The translations under genes were made by a program, and so were the position numbers. A model generated the notes under the pieces. The model saw only the letters and a list, made by a program, of their open reading frames with translations. It ran no database searches and was not told where the DNA came from. Source: Nigrospora sphaerica (Eukaryota > Ascomycota > Sordariomycetes > Amphisphaeriales > Apiosporaceae). Taken from it: DNA of 64,000 nt. Shown piece after piece: positions 57,596 to 64,000 of this stretch (its first letter is position 1; every line of letters begins with the position of its first letter). Where the stretch lies: positions 1,364,001 through 1,428,000 of the forward strand of contig JAGVVL010000001.1 of the NCBI GenBank assembly GCA_018287875.1. Reading direction: 5' to 3'.

Positions 57596-58260
57596 ACCGT
57601 GGTGTGCGTACACATACGCATGCCCCTACCCTGACTGCAGCGTGCAGCTTGCAAAGCCGCCGTCTAGAACATCCCATCAACCTCCGGACGAAGTTTTCGG
57701 TCCCAAAGGATCATCGAACCTGATCCGCCTGCGAGGTTGGTCATATGTGACTACCGGCGACACGGCCGAATCGCCGTCTGTTGATGTGATGTCTACTGGG
57801 CAGCGTGCTTGCACGAGGTATATCATATTCGACTCCGAGCGCCGCGGGTCCATGCTGGAACCAAAGAAGCTCAGAATATGGTTGCTCCGGCTCTCTCTCA
57901 GTACCAGGAACGCATGTGGGGTAGTCGCATGAGGCGTCAAGCACAACTGCTTGCTTCTTCATCTCCCGGTTGACAACCAACAGTAACATACGTTAAAGCG
58001 CTTGTCGCTCCGAGGAAGAGCGGCAGTTATCCGCAGTTGCTTTATTAAACGCGAACCAATATGCAACAGAGTACGGAGCGCAGCACATGGCATCCACCTT
58101 CTCGCGGCATACGGTTGACTTGGAGGGAGCCGAGGCTGACCGCCCAAAGCGGACATGTTCGACTTCCTTAGCAGCCTGGGTGTCCACGGTGGGGAGGCCG
58201 TTTCCGATAGTCAAGCTGGAGGGCATGCGGCATGCCGCGCTCCTTTCCTTTTTCGGTCAT

Positions 58261-60232
58261 TCACTGTTGCGGTGTCGGTGTACCGGTCGCCGCGACACTA
58301 ATCTCCTCACCGCGAATGCCGTGGACCACCTTCAGGCCTTCGGCCTGTCCAACAAGGCCGTCGAGCTCTTGCTTGCGGGATATGCGCTGCTTGACCTCTT
58401 GGGCGATTTCGCTGAGGTTCACGAGCACGCCCTCCTTCTCAGGGTGGCCGTCTCTCAGGCCCATCTCCTTGATCTTCACCTTTCCTTGGGCCATTTCCTC
58501 CTCTCCCAGGATCACGGCAAACGGCACGCCATTCGCCTCAGCAGCCTTAAACTGGTTCTGCAGCTTGGGCTTTACCTTTTGGAGCATCTCGGCCTTTGCG
58601 CCGTGTTAGTATGCCAGACGCGAGGGGGAGAGAGAGGTGTCGGAACAGGTCACGTACCTTGATACCGGCATCCCAAAGTGTCGAGAGGACGGTTATTCGC
58701 TGATCCAGCATGCCGTCGAATCCCTTGCCTCCAAAGGCCATGACGTAGACGTCGACATCGCTCTTCCTAAGCATGGCGGAGTTTTCCATGCGGGCCTTGG
58801 TGATGGAAAAGATGCGCTCTACACCAAAAGAGATGCCCACGCAGGGTATTTGGTTTTTGCCGCTGAACATGCCCACGAGGTTGTCGTAACGACCGCCAGC
58901 AGCAACACTGCCCACACCGACCGAAGGATCCGAAGAGCGATCCTCGTCGGGGTCAGTCGATGTCTTCTTTTCCTTCTTCTTGGGCGCAGCCACGACTTCT
59001 TCGGGCGCGGGGGTGGTGGACGGCGCGGAGCCCTCGGTGACGACTTCGTAGATGAGGCCCGTGTAGTAGTCCAGGCCGCGAGCCAAGCTCAGGTCAAAGG
59101 ACACCGTATTCGTGACGCCATAGAGCTTGAGGTAGCGGAAGAGCAGCTCCATGTCGTCCATGCCCTGCTTCATGGACTCGTTGGCCGCCATCTTCTCGTC
59201 GGCGCGCAACTCGGCGATCAAGTCTAAGCCGCCCTTCTTCACGACCCACTGGCCGATCTTGTCGGCAATCTCCCCCTCGAGGCCCTTCTCGTCGACCATC
59301 TCTTTGCGCACCTCATCCCAAGGCAGCTTGTCCAGCTTGTCGACGGCCGAAGATATGGTTCGGATCTTGTCCTCGGGTACTCCGCAGACTTGGAAAATAC
59401 CGTCGAGGATCTTGCGGTGGTTGAGCTTGATGGTAAAGTTTCCGTGCCAGCCAAGGCCCTCAAAGACTTCGTTGATGATGCGAAGGACCTCGGCATCGGG
59501 CAGCATGGGGTCGTACACGCCCGCGACGTCGAAATCGCACTGGTAGAACTCGCGCATGCGGCCCTTGGTCATGGCCGGCTGGTCCCTCCGGTAGACCTTG
59601 GCGATTTGGTATCGCTTTATACTCTCGATGTTCTTGTTCATGGCGAGGTATCTTGCGAAAGGGACCTGGCGAAGTCGGGGCAGTCAGCGTCTTGCTTCCT
59701 TCGGCAGGGCAACGGACGGGCGCGGGGTCGGAGTGTGCATACTGTCAGGTCGTAGCGCAACGAGCAGCTCTCGCCGCCCTGCTCGGCCAGGTCATAGATG
59801 AGCTTGCTGTCCTCGCCATATTTGCCCGTCAGGATCTCCTTCAGTTCGAAGACCGGGGTGTCAATGGTGACTCCGCCGTGGCGCTTGAAGACGTTGGTGA
59901 TGGTGGTGAAGATCTGGTCACGAATGGCCATGTCCTGGGGGTCCCCTTGCGCGCAGCGTCAGCCCGGGGTCTCCCCTTGTATCCGTGGAGTAAGAAGACT
60001 CACAGTCCTTGGTGCCTTTTGGCGTCTTGAGCGCCAGCTTGGGCGCCTTGCTCGCTTTGGGCGCCATGTCGGATGCGTCGTCGAGGGGCGGTTGCGGTTG
60101 CGCAGTGCAAAAGTGCTGAGACAAAGGCGGGGACGGTCGGAGGCAGGCCGTTGACCAGAGCCTTCCAAGGTAAATAGCTTGCCGTCGAGGTCGGGCAGAC
60201 CGAACAAGTCGTGCAAGAATGATGGGCGGCAT
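58261..60232 (-). CDS. HTS1: Histidyl-tRNA synthetase, apparent dual-start cytosolic/mitochondrial gene
   Basis: The exons are 60004-60232, 59743-59945, 58658-59665 and 58261-58593. From the first ATG the protein is 590 residues and opens [20 protein letters not shown], an Arg-rich, acid-poor sequence like a mitochondrial presequence. A second in-frame ATG at 60067 starts [21 protein letters not shown] and gives 535 residues, the cytosolic form. Class II motif 2 reads [20 protein letters not shown]. The histidine motifs are [15 protein letters not shown] and [13 protein letters not shown], and motif 3 is [12 protein letters not shown]. The last exon is the anticodon-binding domain ([20 protein letters not shown]). 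One gene supplying both compartments is established for yeast HTS1; here it is inferred from the two ATGs. Confidence 0.95.
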
Positions 60233-61067
60233 TCAGCCTTGGAGCTGTTGGGCGGACAGTTGCCCCGCAATGCTTCCGATTATAAAAAAAACATCCCGCC
60301 CGACCTTAGGAGCGGGATTGAGTCACCTTGTGGTAAGTACCCGACTTGTGTCCACTTTTTTATTTACCATGTACACTCATACAATAATGTCGCGGGCCGC
60401 TGCGAGTGAAGTACCTTCCTCCTTCTGTATCATGTATCGCTCTACCCAGACAAATCCGCGGCGCGTCGACACTGTCTCCATCAAATGGCGTTGGTATAGA
60501 ACTCGAGGCTATTCGCAAATGGGGCGGTGCTCGACAGCTGCCCACACTATGGATTCACTGCAAGCTTTGGGCTCCTGCTGCTACCGCCGTGGTGCGCATA
60601 CTTTGAAATGTTGGTGGAGATGGTAGAGTGACGACATAGGTAGCGGCGCATGTCCACCCGATCCGGCGAGGCACGCAGGATAATGTACGGGTAAGTCTCC
60701 AGCAAATGACTGCCACCTTGTGCAGGCTGTCCGTACGTAGGGCACATCGTGGTCTGGCCTCGTGTGGCAAGCAATGCAAGTACATAATTACTAAAGTACC
60801 TTTTTGTCTTAGACCCATCGGGTTCGAGGTGTGACGGTACCGTGGAGCAGCTTCCCTTCCGGCAAAGAACACAAGCAACCCTCAAGCCTCCGGGTACCTC
60901 GTCGAGTGCACACAGGGCCAATCTTTCTTCCCGCGGCCTCTCTTCGCGTTGTCCAGGAGGTAGATATACACCCGAATAGACAGGGGTCGGGGGTACAGGT
61001 AGGTCCCAACCCCGTCGCTAGCCCGACTAACACGATGCCTTCGTGCTGAGGGACTGCAAACGGCCGG
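60233..61067. other. Intergenic region, HTS1 upstream and LysM gene 3' side
   Basis: It should contain the HTS1 promoter. A GTAC/TACGTAC-type cluster lies around 60,720-60,800. No gene is supported. Confidence 0.45.
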
Positions 61068-61634
61068 TCAGGACTCGGGCACGCAGATGGCGCTGCCAAC
61101 GGCGAGCCGGTCGCAGTCCAGGCCCTCGTTCAGCCTCAGCACGTCCTCGACCTTCAAGCCCCTGGCCTCGGCGATAGCCCAGCACGTGTCGCCGGGGTTG
61201 ATGTTGTACGCGTAACTGCCCTTGGCGCATTGCGGCGCCGGCGCCACGCTCTCGCCCCCGGCCATCCAGTGCAGGTACCAAAACACGCCCATCATGAACA
61301 GGGCGATGAGCATGAAGAAGTTGAGGAGCGGCATCATCTCCGTGCGCCACGAGACCCTGTGGTCCTCGCCGGCATAGTGGCCCGGATCTTGGTTGTCGTA
61401 CGGCGGCGGGGGCACGGCGTTGTCGTCGTCATCTCGGAAGCCGCCCTGCGACGGCTGCGTCGGTCCCGACACCTGCCGCAATTGCCCGTAGCGGTTTCCC
61501 GGGGCGCTCTCCCATATGCTGCCGTCGGCGGTGTTGCGGTACGTGTACGTCTGGTCGTCGGCGTCGTAGCCGATGCGCACCATGCCCTCGGGCAGGCGCT
61601 CCTCGTCCGTATCGTAGTGCGACCAGCGACCCAT
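61068..61634 (-). CDS. Single-pass membrane protein with a C-terminal LysM domain
   Basis: One exon of 188 residues from the ATG at 61634. The N-terminal half is cytosolic-looking: MVRIGYDADDQTYTYRNTAD and IWESAPGNRYGQLRQV, then acidic and Pro/Tyr-rich linker. A hydrophobic segment at about residues 101-121 (MPLLNFFMLIALFMMGVFWY) is a single membrane helix with no signal peptide before it. A LysM domain fills about 143-186 (YNINPGDTCWAIAEARGLK to AICVPES), with paired cysteines. LysM binds GlcNAc polymers such as chitin, so the C-terminus is probably lumenal or outside. This single-anchor form is a conserved fungal protein rather than a secreted LysM effector. Its role is unknown. Confidence 0.85.
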   Translation of the reverse strand: MGRWSHYDTDEERLPEGMVRIGYDADDQTYTYRNTADGSIWESAPGNRYGQLRQVSGPTQPSQGGFRDDDDNAVPPPPYDNQDPGHYAGEDHRVSWRTEMMPLLNFFMLIALFMMGVFWYLHWMAGGESVAPAPQCAKGSYAYNINPGDTCWAIAEARGLKVEDVLRLNEGLDCDRLAVGSAICVPES

Positions 61635-62538
61635 GGTGAGGTGGTTCGAGCGTTGTCGGCTGTGTTTGCGACGTCTCTATGCGCGGGTGTATGTGTGTCG
61701 GCGCAGGGGGCAGCTATGCGTACGACTTCAAGAGGTAAGAGGTGGCAAAGATGCAGGGCAGGTTGAAATGTACGTCGGGGAGGTCGAGGTAGAATAGGGT
61801 CCAGCGAGATGGCCTGGCAGCTGGCGCGTACAACGATGCTCCGCCACGCTTCCGTGCGTTATGCATCTGACGTCAAAACGAATCGGCCGTTTCACCGACC
61901 CGACCGCAAATGCCAATTAAAAAAAAAGATGATGACAGCCGGTGGGCAGAATGGATGAGCCGTAGGGACGGCTTCGTTTCAAGCCACTGTAGTCTGTTAC
62001 CCTAACCTGCGTTTGCCGCGCCTTGGTCTGACAGACGTACTTTATAAGAGTATGTCATGTACCTACATGCAGATAGATGCGCGACGAACGGTGTCGCCCG
62101 TGCCCCCAGCATATACGTTAGGTACCCTGTAGCTACAGGGACCACAACGGGGGGGGGGACTCTCTCACTCGCAGCTAATGTGCCTGCAGATCATTGCGAT
62201 GATACTAAATGTAGTTGTAAGTACACGACGATTCCGAGCGCATATGCGGGTAGCGTATACTGATGTACATGTAGGTAGATAGATCGCTCCATCGGTGCTG
62301 AAAATGTACTCCAAAGTCACCACTGGGCTCCGTTCTATTCCCTTACAGAGCGTGTCCCGGCTTCACATGGTCATGCGAGGGGTAGACGAGCTCAGTTGTG
62401 GTAACCAAATACGTCTCGTTCTCCCCACCCTGGCTAGTCGTGAAGTGGTTGATTCAGACACAAGGTGCCGCGCGTAAGTAAACTATCGTGGTGTGCAACT
62501 TGACCAACATCCCCGCGGCCTCTGCGTGCAACGTCGAC
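61635..62538. other. Intergenic region, LysM gene upstream and receptor 3' side
   Basis: It holds the LysM promoter, an A run near 61,920 and a GTAC-type cluster around 62,030-62,280. No gene is supported. Confidence 0.45.
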
Positions 62539-64000
62539 CTAAGAGACATGGACCTCGGTCGTCTTCATGATGCCGCTCACATGGCTGGGTCTGTCCGACC
62601 CCAGTATGTCGTCCTCGCTGCCGGTTCCCCTGCCGCCGGCTTTGATGGTACGGAGCACCTCGGTGTCCCGCGAATGGAACCCGGCGAGCCCTTTCAGCTC
62701 GAATTCGCCTCGCTGCGATCGCACGTACCCGTGTGTCGACTTTCGGCTTTTGGCGTAGTCGGTGTAGCGCTGGGAGGCGTGGTAGTCGCTGTGGCCCGAG
62801 TACCCCCCTTCGGTGAGCTTAAGGCGGTGGCCGAATAGGGGCTTGAGCATGGGCGAACAGGCGGCGACGATACCGACACATTGCTGTATGCTACAGACAC
62901 GCGGTGAGGGTTTAGACATGGGCTCTCTTCCAGAACCATCCGGTCATCTCCTTCAGGGGCCGGGGGAGCGGGGGGGGGGGGGGCACGGGGCCGTGACGGT
63001 CCGTACTCACAATCCGAAGAACTGTATCGAGTTATGGCTGAGTACCCTGTTAACTCGCGTGCCTAGGACCGGGGGCATGCCATCAAGGGCTCTCAACACG
63101 TACAAAGACTTGTCGAGTAACCCGCGGGTAGTCAACTGAAAGATGAGTTTGACGACGCCTATGGCGACAGCACTACCCATTCTGTAGTTAGCCGCTGACG
63201 AAAAGCGCACGCTCGGTATGCAATTGGGAGGCACGTACGTATAGCCCAGGCTGAAGATGAAGATGAGATATATCCGTTGGCGCTGCTTCATCTGCAACGA
63301 CCAGATCAGTCGAACCGGAAGTGTGGCAAAGGCGATATCCGTGATCATATTGAGTACTGAGGAGCGAAATTTGGTGAGAAAACGTGAGCTGGGTGTTTTT
63401 GGCAAAGCCGAACGCACCTGTGTTGGCCGCCGCGAAGCCATAAAATATCGGTGCCGGATAACAAGTCCCCTTGAGGTCCCTGTCCCATTCCGTCTTCAAT
63501 GGGTGACAGTGGGCAATAATGGAGACCCAACCCATAATCATGTACATGGTGATGAAAACTTTTACCCCTGTTGTTAGCAAGAGTCCCGCAACAAGCAACA
63601 GCGAACCAACATGAACCCCTCCCCCCCCAAAAAACACGCATGGTCGAAGTGAGACACCCGCTGTCGCTTACCTATTAAACCCAAAAGAATGCGGCGGTAG
63701 AAGACGGTGCTGTTGCTAAGACGCAACAGCGACAAGGCGATGGAGAATTTGAGGCAGCAGATGCTGGTGATAGTGACGGTGATGGCCTGAATGAAGCCCA
63801 TTCTCGCGTACCTAGGGGTCACGGTGAGCAGAAGAGACGGAAACGGAGCGAGGTCCTTTCCCGATGGCAACGTACGTGACCGTTTCCGCTTTCGAAACGG
63901 CGTCATAGTGGCGTCCGAGGGCTCCGTAGGTGCCGGCGATGATGTGGGCGACCATGCCGCCGCCCAACACGAGAGCCTGCCTGCTGGTCAATGCCACGGA
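62539..64000 (-). CDS. Pth11/rhodopsin-like seven-helix membrane protein, partial at the right edge
   Basis: The visible exons are 63876-64000 (cut by the edge), 63672-63811, 63418-63567, 63239-63356, 63104-63181, 63011-63037 (27 nt) and 62539-62890. All junctions keep frame. Helices include GGGMVAHIIAGTYGALGRHY, QAITVTITSICCLKFSIALS and VFITMYMIMGWVSIIAHCHP. The segment CYPAPIFYGFAAANTVLNMI carries the Tyr/Pro and conserved Asn of the fungal rhodopsin (SAT4/Pth11-like) domain, then SVAIGVVKLIFQL-type helix and FGFIQQCVGIVAACSPMLKP. The cytosolic tail is charged and Ser/Arg-rich. The CFEM domain of true Pth11 would lie upstream and is not visible. These proteins are candidate G-protein-coupled receptors for surfaces or nutrients; the ligand is unknown. 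The last intron has a C14 run on the sense strand. Confidence 0.86.
62970..62983 (+). repeat. Homopolymer G14 inside an intron (C14 on the sense strand)
   Basis: Fourteen G on the plus strand, within the last intron of the Pth11-like gene, about 27 nt after the donor. Confidence 0.9.

Larger units (their letters stand above)
52263..58260. other. Gene-poor stretch of about 6 kb
   Basis: No protein or RNA gene is supported between the conserved fungal gene and HTS1. It holds homopolymer tracts (G12 at 53983, C21 at 55411), a CGT run at 54349, a 16-bp palindrome at 57580 and T- and A-rich patches. The open frames present lack ATG starts or have overlapping open frames on the other strand, which suggests base composition rather than coding. 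Unknown lineage-specific genes or non-coding RNAs could be hidden here. Confidence 0.5.

Noticed and set aside
57642..57932. 96-codon frame with protein-like composition
   Set aside because: It has no ATG (starts at GTG) and no splice-linked upstream exon.
1..64000. Search for a CRISPR array, transposon ends, secondary-metabolite cluster or viral insertion
   Set aside because: I saw no regular spaced repeats, no transposase or reverse-transcriptase motifs, no target-site-flanked elements and no polyketide or peptide synthetase domains.

Overview
The window is nuclear DNA of a filamentous ascomycete, most likely a sordariomycete and possibly one of the Hypocreales; this placement is inference from gene content and protein style, not from a search. 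The evidence is 50 to 240 nt GT-AG introns, single-gene transcription units on both strands, G+C-rich codons, and families typical of such fungi: a Dal5-like permease, a Pth11-like receptor, LSD1 fused to an HMG box, CaM kinase and elongin A. It looks like a conserved core-genome segment. I found no transposon, CRISPR array, secondary-metabolite cluster or clearly new multi-gene system. I rebuilt 21 protein-coding genes exon by exon by joining GT-AG introns so that the frame closes across every junction, plus one intron-containing tRNA gene.

Left third (1-24 kb): a Dal5-type permease cut by the left edge, a possible Cys-rich gene remnant, a single-Myb protein, the G-patch ribosome/telomere factor PXR1, a small coiled-coil protein, the Golgi Ca/Mn pump PMR1, cohesin kleisin RAD21, elongin A, tRNA-Ala(CGC) and a Mnr2/Alr1-like Mg2+ channel.

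Middle (24-50 kb): cleavage factor CstF-64/RNA15, prohibitin 2, the ubiquitin-like RUB1/NEDD8, DNA topoisomerase I, ATP synthase gamma, an LSD1-type histone demethylase with a C-terminal HMG box, the Sec1/Munc18 protein VPS33, a UBE2W-like E2 enzyme and a CaM kinase.

Right part (50-64 kb): a conserved fungal protein of unknown function, a gene-poor stretch of about 6 kb, histidyl-tRNA synthetase with an apparent second upstream mitochondrial start, a membrane-anchored LysM protein and a Pth11/rhodopsin-like receptor cut by the right edge.

The genes are independent housekeeping and signalling genes rather than one pathway. Chromosome biology recurs (RAD21, TOP1, LSD1, PXR1), as do mitochondrial function (PHB2, ATP3, the longer HTS1 form) and divalent-cation transport (PMR1, CorA), but nothing in the sequence shows that they are co-regulated. 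The most interesting small-scale points are the dual-start HTS1, a separase-like site in RAD21, very short exons (7, 11, 23, 24 and 27 nt), long oligo-C tracts inside introns, GTAC/TACCTA-rich intergenic clusters, and two possible gene remnants on the minus strand.
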